This document shows, piece after piece, positions 52,198 through 60,782 of a stretch of DNA of 64,000 nt. Position 1 is the stretch's first letter, and each line of letters opens with the position of its first letter. The position numbers and the translations under genes were made by a program. Location of the stretch: assembly GCA_017462985.1 (NCBI GenBank), contig JAFTQB010000016.1, positions 1-64,000 on the forward strand, read 5' to 3'. The notes beneath the pieces were generated by a model. It ran no database searches. It was not told the DNA's origin and was given only the letters and a program-made list of their open reading frames with translations. The DNA comes from Clostridia bacterium (GTDB lineage Bacteria > Bacillota > Clostridia > Christensenellales > Borkfalkiaceae).

Positions 52198-54753
52198 ATG
52201 GCTAAAAAAGAAACCAGCCCGGAATTGACCGAGGAATTTAAGAAAACACTCGCGATGACGAAGATGCTCGACGTGGAAGTAGACGACGAGCTGAAACGCT
52301 CGTTCATTGCTTATGCAATGGCGGTGAACAAATCGAGAGCGATCCCCGACGTGCGCGACGGCTTGAAGCCCGTTCACAGAAGAATTTTGTATTCCATGCA
52401 CGAAATGGGATTGTATAACGACAAAGCGTACAGAAAATGCGCCCGTATCGTCGGGGACTGTATGGGTAAGTATCACCCGCACGGCGACAGTTCCGTATAC
52501 GACGCGCTCGTAAGATTGGCGCAGGATTTCACCATTTCCTTCCCCCTCGTGGACGGACACGGCAACTTCGGCTCCGTCGACGGCGACAGCGCGGCGGCTA
52601 TGCGTTATACCGAAGCGAGGCTGACCAAGCTCGCGGCGGAAATGCTCAAAGACTTGGATAAAGAAACGGTGGATTTTATCCCTAACTTCGACGGCAGCGA
52701 AGAAGAACCCGTGGTGCTTCCCGCAAGATATCCCAACCTGCTCGTAAACGGCGCGGACGGGATCGCCGTAGGTATGGCGACGAATATCCCCCCGCATAAC
52801 CTCGCGGAGATCATCGACGGCACGATCGCAATGATCGATAACCCCGATATCACCGTGGACGAGCTGATGGAATATATCCCCGCGCCCGATTTCCCCACAG
52901 GCGGTATTTTGATGGGCAGAAGCGGCGTAAAGAACGCGTATAGAACGGGTCAGGGCAACCTCGTTATTCGCTCCAAATGCGATATCGAAGAATACGGCAA
53001 CGGCAACAATATCCGTTCCCGCATCGTCGTAACCGAGATCCCCTATCAAGTGAATAAGGCGAACCTTATTAAGACGATCGCGGACATGGTTACCGATAAA
53101 CGCATCGAAGGCATTTCCGATATCCGCGACGAATCCGACCGCGACGGTATGCGGATCGTGATCGAGATCAAAAAGGACGCGAACGCGCAGGTAGTTTTGA
53201 ATACGCTGTATAAAAAGACCAAGCTGCAAATTTCCGACGGGATCATCTTGCTCGCGCTCGTGGAAAACGGAACCGAGCCGAGAACGCTCAATCTTCGCGA
53301 AATTTTGTGGTACTATTTGGAACACCAAAAGGAAGTTATCACCAGAAGAACGCGTTACGAGCTGAACAAGACGGAAGAACGCGCGCACATCATCGCAGGG
53401 CTTGTGCTCGCGCTTGCCAACGTGGACGAAGTCATTCGTATCATCAAGGCTTCCGCGGATAAAAACGCGGCGATCGAGGGCTTGACCTCGGCGTTCGTGT
53501 TGGATGAAAAACAGGCGAACGCGATCTTGGAAATGCGCTTGCAAAGGCTCACCTCTTTGGAAGTGGAAAAGCTGCGCGACGAGCTTGCCGCGTTGCAAGC
53601 GACGATTGTAGACCTCAAAGATATTTTGGCGAACGAAAGCCGCGTAATGGCGATCATTCGCGACGACCTCACCGATATCAAGACCCGTTATCCATCCCCC
53701 CGTAAAACGGAAATTTCGATGGATTACGGCTCGATCGACGACGAAGATCTGATCGATCGCGAAGACGTCGTGATTTCGCTCACCCATTCGGGATATATCA
53801 AGCGCTTGCCCGTAGCGGAATACAAGGCGCAAGGCAGAGGCGGCGTAGGCTTGACGGCGCACAAGCCCAAGGACGAGGATTACGTGGAAAAAATGTTCGT
53901 TGCTTGCACGCACGATCCCATTTTGCTCTTCTCGTCGAAAGGCAAGGTGTATTCGGTGAAGGGCTACGAGATCCCCGAAGCCAACCGCACCGCAAGAGGC
54001 AGAGCCGTAGTGAATATCGTACAGCTCGACGCGGGCGAAAAAATTCAAACGGTATTGCCCGTGATCGCAAATAACGAGGGTTACCTCATTATGGCGACGC
54101 GCAACGGCTTGATCAAAAAGACGGCGACGAGCGAATTTAACCGTATTCCCAGAAACGGTAAGATCGCCATCAACCTTTTGGAAGACGACAGCCTCATTTC
54201 CGTGCAGTTCGCTTGCGGCGAGGACGAAATTTTGGTCGCTTCCAGAAAGGGCAAATGTATCCACTTCTCCGAAAAAGACGTGCGCCCGACGGGCAGAGGC
54301 ACGCAAGGCGTAAGAGCGCTCGATCTTGGCGACGACGATTATCTCGTGGATATGCTCGTCGTGGATAAAAACAAGGATATCTTCACGCTGACGGCGCTGG
54401 GCTACGGCAAGCGTTCGAGTATTGAAGATTACCGTTTGCAAAACCGCGGCGGCAAGGGCATCAAGGCGGGCGTATTCAGCGATAAGACGGGCGAGCTTGT
54501 CAGCATGAAGCTGGTAGACGATAACGACGATATCATGATCATCACGACGGGCGGTACGATCATTCGTATGCACGCGGATACGATCAGCCGTATCGGCAGA
54601 ACGACGCGCGGCGTACGCGTAATGAACGTCAAGGGCAGCGAAGTGGCGACGGTGGACGTAACCGAACGCGACGATGAAGCGGAAGCGCTCGCACCCGAAG
54701 AAACGGCGGAAGATCTTCCCGCCGAGGAATTATCGGGCGGCGACGACGAATAA
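52198..54753 (+). CDS. gyrA: DNA gyrase subunit A
   Basis: The 851-residue protein has the winged-helix cleavage domain with HPHGDSSVYDALVRLAQ (93-109) and the catalytic tyrosine Y137 in AAAMRYTEARL. The positions equal to Escherichia coli Ser83 and Asp87 are S98 and D102, the wild-type residues at the main quinolone-resistance sites. The GyrA box reads QGRGGVG. The C-terminal beta-pinwheel is complete, followed by an acidic tail. Confidence 0.97.
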   Translation: MAKKETSPELTEEFKKTLAMTKMLDVEVDDELKRSFIAYAMAVNKSRAIPDVRDGLKPVHRRILYSMHEMGLYNDKAYRKCARIVGDCMGKYHPHGDSSVYDALVRLAQDFTISFPLVDGHGNFGSVDGDSAAAMRYTEARLTKLAAEMLKDLDKETVDFIPNFDGSEEEPVVLPARYPNLLVNGADGIAVGMATNIPPHNLAEIIDGTIAMIDNPDITVDELMEYIPAPDFPTGGILMGRSGVKNAYRTGQGNLVIRSKCDIEEYGNGNNIRSRIVVTEIPYQVNKANLIKTIADMVTDKRIEGISDIRDESDRDGMRIVIEIKKDANAQVVLNTLYKKTKLQISDGIILLALVENGTEPRTLNLREILWYYLEHQKEVITRRTRYELNKTEERAHIIAGLVLALANVDEVIRIIKASADKNAAIEGLTSAFVLDEKQANAILEMRLQRLTSLEVEKLRDELAALQATIVDLKDILANESRVMAIIRDDLTDIKTRYPSPRKTEISMDYGSIDDEDLIDREDVVISLTHSGYIKRLPVAEYKAQGRGGVGLTAHKPKDEDYVEKMFVACTHDPILLFSSKGKVYSVKGYEIPEANRTARGRAVVNIVQLDAGEKIQTVLPVIANNEGYLIMATRNGLIKKTATSEFNRIPRNGKIAINLLEDDSLISVQFACGEDEILVASRKGKCIHFSEKDVRPTGRGTQGVRALDLGDDDYLVDMLVVDKNKDIFTLTALGYGKRSSIEDYRLQNRGGKGIKAGVFSDKTGELVSMKLVDDNDDIMIITTGGTIIRMHADTISRIGRTTRGVRVMNVKGSEVATVDVTERDDEAEALAPEETAEDLPAEELSGGDDE

Positions 54754-54777
54754 GATACAATAAGGAGGAACAAAGGA

Positions 54778-54966
54778 ATGATCGTTCAAAACTCTTTCGT
54801 CGTAGACGAAAACGCAACCAATTTCGCAAACGCGGTTTCTACGCATATCACGAATTTTCAAAACGCGGGATTAAAAGTAGAAATCCAATACCAACCGATG
54901 GTGATGCGCAACGGCGCGTACGACAAGATCGTATACAGCGCGTATATCTTAGGCAGAAAAGCATAA
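54778..54966 (+). CDS. Small protein downstream of gyrA
   Basis: The 62-residue protein has an alternating pattern typical of a small alpha/beta fold (VQNSFVVDENATNFANAVST, then KVEIQYQPMVMRNGAYDKIVYSAYIL, written in parts). Size and layout recall Cse60-type small sporulation proteins, but the match is weak and I do not assign it. AAGGAGG precedes the ATG. It lies 24 bp after gyrA and before the terminator, so it is co-transcribed with the gyrase genes. Confidence 0.65.
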   Translation: MIVQNSFVVDENATNFANAVSTHITNFQNAGLKVEIQYQPMVMRNGAYDKIVYSAYILGRKA

Positions 54967-54970
54967 AGCA

Positions 54971-55003
54971 AAAACGGGCAGCCGCGAAGCTGCCCGTTTT
55001 TGA
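54971..55003 (+). terminator. gyrBA operon terminator
   Basis: AAAACGGGCAGC, loop, GCTGCCCGTTTT followed by TG. Confidence 0.85.
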
Positions 55004-55014
55004 GCGAATAAATG

Positions 55015-55043
55015 TAGACAAACGAAAAAAAGTATGCTATAAT
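55015..55043 (+). promoter_or_regulatory. Promoter of the SDR gene
   Basis: TAGACA (55015-55020), 17 bp, TATAAT (55038-55043). Confidence 0.65.
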
Positions 55044-55068
55044 CAAAGAAAAAAAGGGGTAAAGATTT

Positions 55069-55842
55069 ATGAAAATCACTTTGATCACGGGCGCGACGGG
55101 CGGTTTAGGAAAGGAATTTGCCAAGCTGTACGCCGCGGACGGAAATAATTTGTTGCTCGTTGCCACCAACGAAGCAAAGCTCGCCGCGTTAAAAGCCGAG
55201 CTTTTGGAACGCTTTCCCGTGGAGATCGATTGCTTTCAGGCCGATCTTTCCAAGGAAGAAGAATACAAGGCGGTGTTTGCCTACGCGCAAGAAAAAGGAT
55301 ATTTCGTCAACAATCTCGTTAATAACGCGGGCTTTGGCGACCGTACCGATTTTAAAGAGATGAACGTAGAAAAACAGCTGGATATGATCTCCGTCAACTG
55401 CTCGTCGCTCGTGTATTTCACGCGCGTATTTTTGGACGATATGCTCAAAAACGACGAAGGGCATATCATCAACGTCGGCTCGATCGCAGGCTTCGTTTCC
55501 GGTCCGTATATGAGCACCTATCACGCGACGAAAGCGTTCGTGTTAAGCTTTGGGGAATCGGTATCGTACGAGATTAGAAAGACGAAAGTAAAACTGCTCA
55601 CCCTTTGTCCGGGGACGTTCGAATCGAATTTTGTAACGACGGCGAAATACGAATACGCGTTTTCTCAGCGCAAGCCGATGAGCGCGGAAAAGGTGGCGAA
55701 GATCGGCTATCAGGCTTCTAAAAAGGGCAAACGGGTGGTCGTAGCGGGATTTGGGAACAAGCTCACGGTGTTTGCGCCGCGCTTCTTCCCCCGTTCGCTC
55801 GTTGCATTTTTCAGCGCGAAAACGGCAAAAAAGGGCGATTAA
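55069..55842 (+). CDS. Short-chain dehydrogenase/reductase
   Basis: The 257-residue protein has the NAD(P)-binding TGATGGLGKE (about 7-16), the NNAG motif LVNNAGFGD (about 83-91), the catalytic serine in VGSIAGFVSG and the YHATK pair (about 151-155). It belongs to the classical SDRs of the DltE/short acyl-reductase style. The substrate is unknown. A weak GGGG site precedes the ATG. A terminator follows on both strands. Confidence 0.88.
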   Translation: MKITLITGATGGLGKEFAKLYAADGNNLLLVATNEAKLAALKAELLERFPVEIDCFQADLSKEEEYKAVFAYAQEKGYFVNNLVNNAGFGDRTDFKEMNVEKQLDMISVNCSSLVYFTRVFLDDMLKNDEGHIINVGSIAGFVSGPYMSTYHATKAFVLSFGESVSYEIRKTKVKLLTLCPGTFESNFVTTAKYEYAFSQRKPMSAEKVAKIGYQASKKGKRVVVAGFGNKLTVFAPRFFPRSLVAFFSAKTAKKGD

Positions 55843-55860
55843 CAAATAATACAATATGAA

Positions 55861-55894
55861 AAACAAGGGCAGAAATCGTTTTCTGCCCTTGTTT
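55861..55894. terminator. Bidirectional terminator
   Basis: AAACAAGGGCAGAAA and TTTCTGCCCTTGTTT pair almost perfectly between the SDR gene and the convergent XRE gene. Confidence 0.9.
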
Positions 55895-55896
55895 CT

Positions 55897-56115
55897 TTAA
55901 AAATCTTTTCTTCCAATCAAAACGTCTACGCTCGTATCAAATAAATCGGCAAGCCGCCATAAAAAAGTCAAAGTCGGCTCGGTAGCGCCATTTTCCCATT
56001 GACTGATACATTTTTGAGAAACCCGTATCTTTTGCGCCACTTCCTGTTGGCTCATTCCCCGCTCTCTGCGAAGCGCAAATAAATTTTCTTTAAATGTCCC
56101 TCTTAAAGTTTCCAT
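55897..56115 (-). CDS. XRE-family HTH transcriptional regulator, small
   Basis: The 72-residue protein is essentially one Cro/CI-type helix-turn-helix (about 10-65, SQQEVAQKIRVSQKCISQWE then VDVLIGRK). Such one-domain XRE proteins often control a neighbour or a mobile element; no obvious partner is adjacent. It lies 5' to the large repeat cluster at 56196-56515. Confidence 0.85.
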   Translation of the reverse strand: METLRGTFKENLFALRRERGMSQQEVAQKIRVSQKCISQWENGATEPTLTFLWRLADLFDTSVDVLIGRKDF

Positions 56116-56195
56116 GATAATATCTTACCAGAAAACTTGCAAAAATAGTTGGATTACTATTATACTTGTGATATAATAGCAGAAGGATTGAAACT

Positions 56196-56296
56196 GTCAT
56201 TGCAAGCGCAACGAAGTGAAGCGCGGCAATCTCATACAAAATAATGCAATAATTTATACGAGATTGCCGCAGTCGCTATCGCTCCTTCGCAATGAC
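56196..56296. repeat. Palindromic repeat, copy 2 (arms V3/V4)
   Basis: A 101-bp palindrome. The left arm core is GCAACGAAGTGAAGCG (V3) and the right arm core, from the other strand, GGAGCGATAGCGACTG (V4). The centre is ATACAAAATAATGCAATAAT, AT-rich. Confidence 0.9.
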
Positions 56297-56308
56297 GATA
56301 GGGGGGGG

Positions 56309-56401
56309 TGAATTGCTTGTTGCGCAAGCGTGAATTTTCGCTAACGCTCAGTGAATTGCGCTTCGCGCGTGAATTGCAACGCTCTGCGTTGCGTTGCGGA
56401 A
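56309..56401. repeat. Array of GTGAATTGC mini-hairpins
   Basis: Four short hairpins (loops with TTGTTGCGCAA, GCTAACGC, GCTTCGCGC and AACGCTCTGCGTTGCG) are each preceded by GTGAATT. Its reverse complement matches the array near 7640-7720. Confidence 0.8.
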
Positions 56402-56414
56402 ACATATTAAAGCC

Positions 56415-56515
56415 GTCATTGCGAGCGCAACGAAGTGAAGCGCGGCAATCTCATACAAAATAAGGCAATAATAAAAACGAGATTGCCACGGCGGGCTACG
56501 CCGCCTCGCAATGAC
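56415..56515. repeat. Palindromic repeat, copy 3 (arms V3/V2)
   Basis: The left arm carries V3 as in copy 2 and the right arm V2 as in copy 1. The centre resembles copy 2. Confidence 0.9.
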
Positions 56516-56608
56516 AGGGAAAGTAATAAGTAACGGTAAATTGATAAGAGAAAAGCACCCTTCCAAGGGTGCTTTTTTAGCGTATTTTTTACTCTTTGGA
56601 AGCGATAT

Positions 56609-59242
56609 TTAATCTTCCGCAGGATTGAACATATCGAAGAACTTAATTAAGCCGCCCGAAAGCGGAAGCGCCGCTTGGATAACGATAATGATGAGCAGCG
56701 TTTGCGAAAGCTGGAATTCAAGGCTCGACCAGCCCGTGAATACGATCTCCCCAAAGAAAGGAATCGAGATAACCAAAATACACAGCGCCGCGCTGAATAC
56801 GAACAGCACCGTACGCCATACGTTGAAAGGCTGACAAATTCGATACAGCATCACAAGCCCCGTAAAGGTTAAAACGAGCATCATCACCGCTTGGTAAATG
56901 CGGTTGCCGTTTTCGCCCGTAAAGCCGAAATGCAGCGCCAAATCGGGGATTTGCGAAATGACGTAAACGCTGAGTACGCCAAGGCTCATCGTAACCGCCC
57001 CGGGTAGCGCACGGCTGATGACGAACGGGATAAACTTGCCCTTGACGCGTTCGGTATTCGGCTGCAACGAAAGCACGAACGACGGGATCGCGCTGATGAA
57101 CATTTCGTACATCATCATATTGTTCGTCGTGAAGAAGTATTGCGTGCCCGCCATGATACATACGAGCGAAAGAATGAGCGTCAACAGCGTTTTCATAATA
57201 TACAGCGACGCCGATTCTTTGATATTGTTAATCACCCGTCTGCCCTCGTTGACGATTTTTGGCATCGAGCCGAAATTATTATCCTGCAAAACGAGGTTGG
57301 AAACGTTTTTCGCCGCGTCGCTGCCCGAAGCCACGGAAACGGCGCAATCGGATTCTTTCATCGCGAGGATATCGTTTACGCCGTCGCCCGTCATCGCAAC
57401 GGTGTTGCCCGCTTGCTTGATCGCGCGAATCAAGATCGCCTTTTGTTCGGGCGTTACCCGCCCGAATACCGTGTATTCGTTGGCGGCGTTTTCCACTTCG
57501 ATATCCGAAAGCCCCTCAAGGGAGATAAACTGCGAAGCGCCGCGAATCCCCGCGCGCCGCGCAACTTCCGCCACCGTTACGGGGTTATCGCCCGAAATCA
57601 CTTTTACGGCGACGTCGTTTTCCTTAAACCACTTGATCGTTTCGATCGCGTCGGGGCGGATATTATCCGAAAGCGTCAACAAGGCTACGGCGCGGAGCGC
57701 GGTGGGAATTTTCCCGTTCACGATCTGCGCGGGTGAGTGCGCGAGCACCATCACTCGCAAGCCCATTTGCGCGTATTGCTTCACCAATCTGTCGATCTTG
57801 GCGGGCATGGGCTTTAAGACGAATTCGGGCGCGCCCATTACGAACGTACCCACGTCCCCGAACGTTACTGCCGAAAGCTTTCTTTGCGACGAGAACGGAA
57901 CTCTCGCCGTGGCGTTGAGCGCCGTGGAGTGTCCGAACCGTTCGTAAAGGGCGATCGAGGTTTGGTTGTTATCATCGAGCGAAGCGAGGATCGAGCCCAT
58001 GATATCGTCGATAGAATAGTTTGTATTGTTGTTGAGTAAAATGCAGTCGCTCACCTTCATTCTGCCGTCGGTGATCGTACCCGTTTTATCCAGGCACAAA
58101 ACGTTGACTCGCGCGAGCATTTCCAGCGAGTACATATCCTGCACCAAGGTATTGTATTTGGTGAGCCGTATCATCCCCAAAGACATTGCGACGGTGGTGA
58201 GAAGCATCAAGCCCGACGGGATCATACCCAGCACCACGGCGCAAGTGATTTGTATCACGTACGGCAAGCCCTCGTTGGACGGGCCGTTAAACAGCATATT
58301 GCCAAAGCCGTTTTGCTGTATAATTTCAATACATTCCACCCAGTCCGCCGCGCCAAATTCAGCGCAGAAGTTGTTGAAGAACATTAAAATGGCTACGGGA
58401 ACGATCGCAAAACCGATCACTTTGATAAACAGCGTGATCGAATTCATGATTTCCGATTTCGGGCGTTTGTACGCCTTTGCTTTCGCCGTTAATTTGCTGA
58501 TATAAGTATCGTCCCCGATCTTGTCTACGCGCACGGCGATCTTGCCGCTTGCGACGAACGAGCCGGCATACAGCGGATCGCCGTCCTCTTTTTTGATGGG
58601 CACGGATTCACCCGTCAAAAGCGCTTCGTTCAGTTCCGCTTGACCCTCTAATGCGATACAGTCGCAGGGTACCTGTTGCCCCGCCGTCAAAATCAGAATA
58701 TCGTCTACGACGATCTCGGTAACGAGGATCTCTTTCTTTTCGCCGCCGCGAATGACGTTCGCGGTGGGGGAAGATAAAATGGTCAGCTTGTCGATTTTTC
58801 TCTTTGCGCGAATTTCTTGGAAAATACTCCAAAAAATATTCACGGCAAAGATGATCACGAACGAAAATTGCGAAATCGGCGCTCGCGCCAAGATGAGCAT
58901 GATTGCCGCGATCAGCCCCAACAGGTTGAAGAAGGTGCAAATATTCCCGATGAAAATACTTCGATAAGTCTTGGAATATTTCTTCGTCGTTTTGTTCACA
59001 AGCCCTTGCGCTACGCGCTCTTGCACTTGCGCTTCGCTAAGCCCCTCGCTCGGGTCGGCAAAAAACCGCTGCACTTCCTTTTGCGGCGCGGCGTTGTTGC
59101 CGCTTTTAGGCGGTTTTTGGGTAGCCGTTTCCCCCTCTTGCGCGGGCGGCGCAGCTTTTTGCGCTTTCGCCTTGGGCGGCTTTTTCTTTTTCGTCGTTTC
59201 GTTCCCGTCCGTTTGCGGGGGAACGGTTTTTTCGGTTTCCAA
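56609..59242 (-). CDS. Cation-transporting P-type ATPase, CtpE-like
   Basis: The 877-residue protein has a Lys/Pro/Ala-rich N-terminal tail (about 1-55), the actuator motif TGES (210-213), a TM4 motif reading PSGL (342-345) in place of the PEGL of Ca2+ and related pumps, the phosphorylation site DKTGT (D385) and GDGVNDILAMK in the P domain. It fits a CtpE-type or other poorly characterised cation pump; the ion is unknown. The start is TTG with AGGAG 9 bases upstream. Monocistronic. Confidence 0.87.
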   Translation of the reverse strand: METEKTVPPQTDGNETTKKKKPPKAKAQKAAPPAQEGETATQKPPKSGNNAAPQKEVQRFFADPSEGLSEAQVQERVAQGLVNKTTKKYSKTYRSIFIGNICTFFNLLGLIAAIMLILARAPISQFSFVIIFAVNIFWSIFQEIRAKRKIDKLTILSSPTANVIRGGEKKEILVTEIVVDDILILTAGQQVPCDCIALEGQAELNEALLTGESVPIKKEDGDPLYAGSFVASGKIAVRVDKIGDDTYISKLTAKAKAYKRPKSEIMNSITLFIKVIGFAIVPVAILMFFNNFCAEFGAADWVECIEIIQQNGFGNMLFNGPSNEGLPYVIQITCAVVLGMIPSGLMLLTTVAMSLGMIRLTKYNTLVQDMYSLEMLARVNVLCLDKTGTITDGRMKVSDCILLNNNTNYSIDDIMGSILASLDDNNQTSIALYERFGHSTALNATARVPFSSQRKLSAVTFGDVGTFVMGAPEFVLKPMPAKIDRLVKQYAQMGLRVMVLAHSPAQIVNGKIPTALRAVALLTLSDNIRPDAIETIKWFKENDVAVKVISGDNPVTVAEVARRAGIRGASQFISLEGLSDIEVENAANEYTVFGRVTPEQKAILIRAIKQAGNTVAMTGDGVNDILAMKESDCAVSVASGSDAAKNVSNLVLQDNNFGSMPKIVNEGRRVINNIKESASLYIMKTLLTLILSLVCIMAGTQYFFTTNNMMMYEMFISAIPSFVLSLQPNTERVKGKFIPFVISRALPGAVTMSLGVLSVYVISQIPDLALHFGFTGENGNRIYQAVMMLVLTFTGLVMLYRICQPFNVWRTVLFVFSAALCILVISIPFFGEIVFTGWSSLEFQLSQTLLIIIVIQAALPLSGGLIKFFDMFNPAED

Positions 59243-59359
59243 GTTCGTTTGCTCCTTGTAAAAATACTATTGTACTCTGCTATTATATCATACCGCGCGA
59301 GAAAATACAAGTTTTTTCGGAAAATTTCACAGGAATTTGACGGTTGCGGCGGCAAATAA

Positions 59360-59388
59360 TTGCTTTTTGGGCGCGAAAGGTGTATAAT
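59360..59388 (+). promoter_or_regulatory. serS promoter
   Basis: TTGCTT (59360-59365), 17 bp, TATAAT (59383-59388). The leader is only about 30 nt, which excludes a T-box. Confidence 0.75.
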
Positions 59389-59423
59389 AGAGCAAATACA
59401 AAGCAATGTTTGAGGTGAAAACC

Positions 59424-60713
59424 ATGATTGATATCAATTTGATCAGAACCAATCCCGATTTGGTGCGTGAAAATATCCGCAGAAAGTTCCAGGATAGAAA
59501 ACTTCCCCTTGTGGACGAAGTGCTGGAACTCGACGCCCGCCGCCGTGCGCTCATTCAAGAGGGCGACGCGCTCAGGGCTTCCCGCAACACTCTTTCCAAG
59601 CAGGTGGGCGAGTTGATGAAAAAGGGCGACAGAGCGGGCGCGGAAGCGATCAAAGCGCAGGTGAAAGCAAACGCGGAACGGTTGCTTGCGATCGAAAAGG
59701 AAGCGGAAGAGGTGGAAGCCGCGCTGAAAAAAGCGATGATGGCGATTCCCAATATCATTGCGGACGACGTGCCCGTCGGCAAGGACGACAGCGAAAACGT
59801 AGAACTGCAACGCTTTGGCGAATGTACCGTTCCCGAATACGAAATTCCTTATCATTTGGATATTTTGGAAAGCTTGGACGGGATCGACGTGGATTCCGCT
59901 CGCCGCACCTCCGGGCAAGGCTTTTACTATTTGACGGGCGATATCGCTCGGCTTCATTCCGCCGTGCTCACTTACGCGCGCGATTTTATGATCGACAAGG
60001 GCTTCACCTACGTCATTCCCCCCTATCTTATCCACGGCGACGTGGTTTCGGGCGTGATGAGCTTTGACGAAATGGAAAATATGATGTATAAGATCGAGGG
60101 CGAGGATTTGTACCTGATAGGTACTTCCGAACATTCGATGATCGGCAGATTTATGGGTCAGATCATCGACGGCGCGAAATTGCCGCTCACGCTGACGAGC
60201 TATTCCCCTTGTTTCAGAAAGGAAAAGGGCGCGCACGGCATCGAGGAGCGCGGCATTTACCGTATCCACCAATTCGAAAAACAGGAAATGATCGTCGTTT
60301 GCCGTCCCGAGGAAAGCGCGGAATGGTACGAAAAGCTTTGGAGCTATACGGTGGAGCTGTTCCGTTCGTTGGATATTCCCGTCCGTCAGCTCGGTTGCTG
60401 TTCGGGCGACCTTGCCGACCTTAAATACAAGAGCTGCGACGTAGAGGCTTGGAGCCCTCGTCAAAAGAAATTCTTCGAAGTGGGCAGCTGTTCGAATTTG
60501 ACGGACGCGCAAGCCCGCCGCCTTTCCATTCGCTATAAGGATAGCGACGGAAAAATCAAGCTGGCGCATACCCTCAACAACACGGTGGTAGCGCCGCCCA
60601 GAATGTTGATCGCGTTCGTGGAAAATCACTTGCAAGCGGACGGCTCGGTAACGATCCCCGAAGTGTTGCAGCCGTACATGGGCGGTAAAAAAACGATTGT
60701 TCCCAAAAACTAA
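59424..60713 (+). CDS. serS: Seryl-tRNA synthetase
   Basis: The 429-residue class II enzyme has the N-terminal coiled-coil arm (about 28-105), a TSEHSMIGRFMGQ region, motif 2 FRKEKGAHGIEERGIYRIHQ (about 263-282) and motif 3 near the C-terminus with NNTVVAPPRMLIAFVE. The ATG at 59424 follows GAGG at 8 bases; an upstream ATG at 59406 overlaps that site. It charges tRNA-Ser and tRNA-Sec. Confidence 0.97.
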   Translation: MIDINLIRTNPDLVRENIRRKFQDRKLPLVDEVLELDARRRALIQEGDALRASRNTLSKQVGELMKKGDRAGAEAIKAQVKANAERLLAIEKEAEEVEAALKKAMMAIPNIIADDVPVGKDDSENVELQRFGECTVPEYEIPYHLDILESLDGIDVDSARRTSGQGFYYLTGDIARLHSAVLTYARDFMIDKGFTYVIPPYLIHGDVVSGVMSFDEMENMMYKIEGEDLYLIGTSEHSMIGRFMGQIIDGAKLPLTLTSYSPCFRKEKGAHGIEERGIYRIHQFEKQEMIVVCRPEESAEWYEKLWSYTVELFRSLDIPVRQLGCCSGDLADLKYKSCDVEAWSPRQKKFFEVGSCSNLTDAQARRLSIRYKDSDGKIKLAHTLNNTVVAPPRMLIAFVENHLQADGSVTIPEVLQPYMGGKKTIVPKN

Positions 60714-60741
60714 ACGCATAAGCGTTTTTTAAAGTAACGAA

Positions 60742-60769
60742 AAAAAAGACCGCGCACGGCGGTCTTTTT
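60742..60769 (+). terminator. serS terminator
   Basis: AAAAAGACCGC, loop GCAC, GGCGGTCTTTTT. A weaker AAACGC/GCGTTTTTT hairpin precedes it at 60712-60731. Confidence 0.8.
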
Positions 60770-60782
60770 GGCGGGTAAGGCA

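Larger units (their letters stand above)
56116..56608. repeat. Repeat cluster between XRE gene and P-type ATPase
   Basis: No gene is seen. The region holds two full palindromic repeats (56196-56296 and 56415-56515) separated by an array of at least three AATTGC hairpins (56309-56401). A terminator-like stem (AAAGCACCCTTC with AAGGGTGCTTTT) at about 56552-56577 probably ends the ATPase transcript. Confidence 0.8.

Noticed and set aside
59389..59423. T-box leader before serS (and 43195-43233 before lysS)
   Set aside because: The serS leader is only about 30 nt and the greA-lysS gap is 39 bp. Neither contains the T-box sequence TGGNACCGCG.
59283..60719. A 478-codon minus-strand frame opposite serS
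   Set aside because: It is antisense to conserved seryl-tRNA synthetase and has an unnatural composition.
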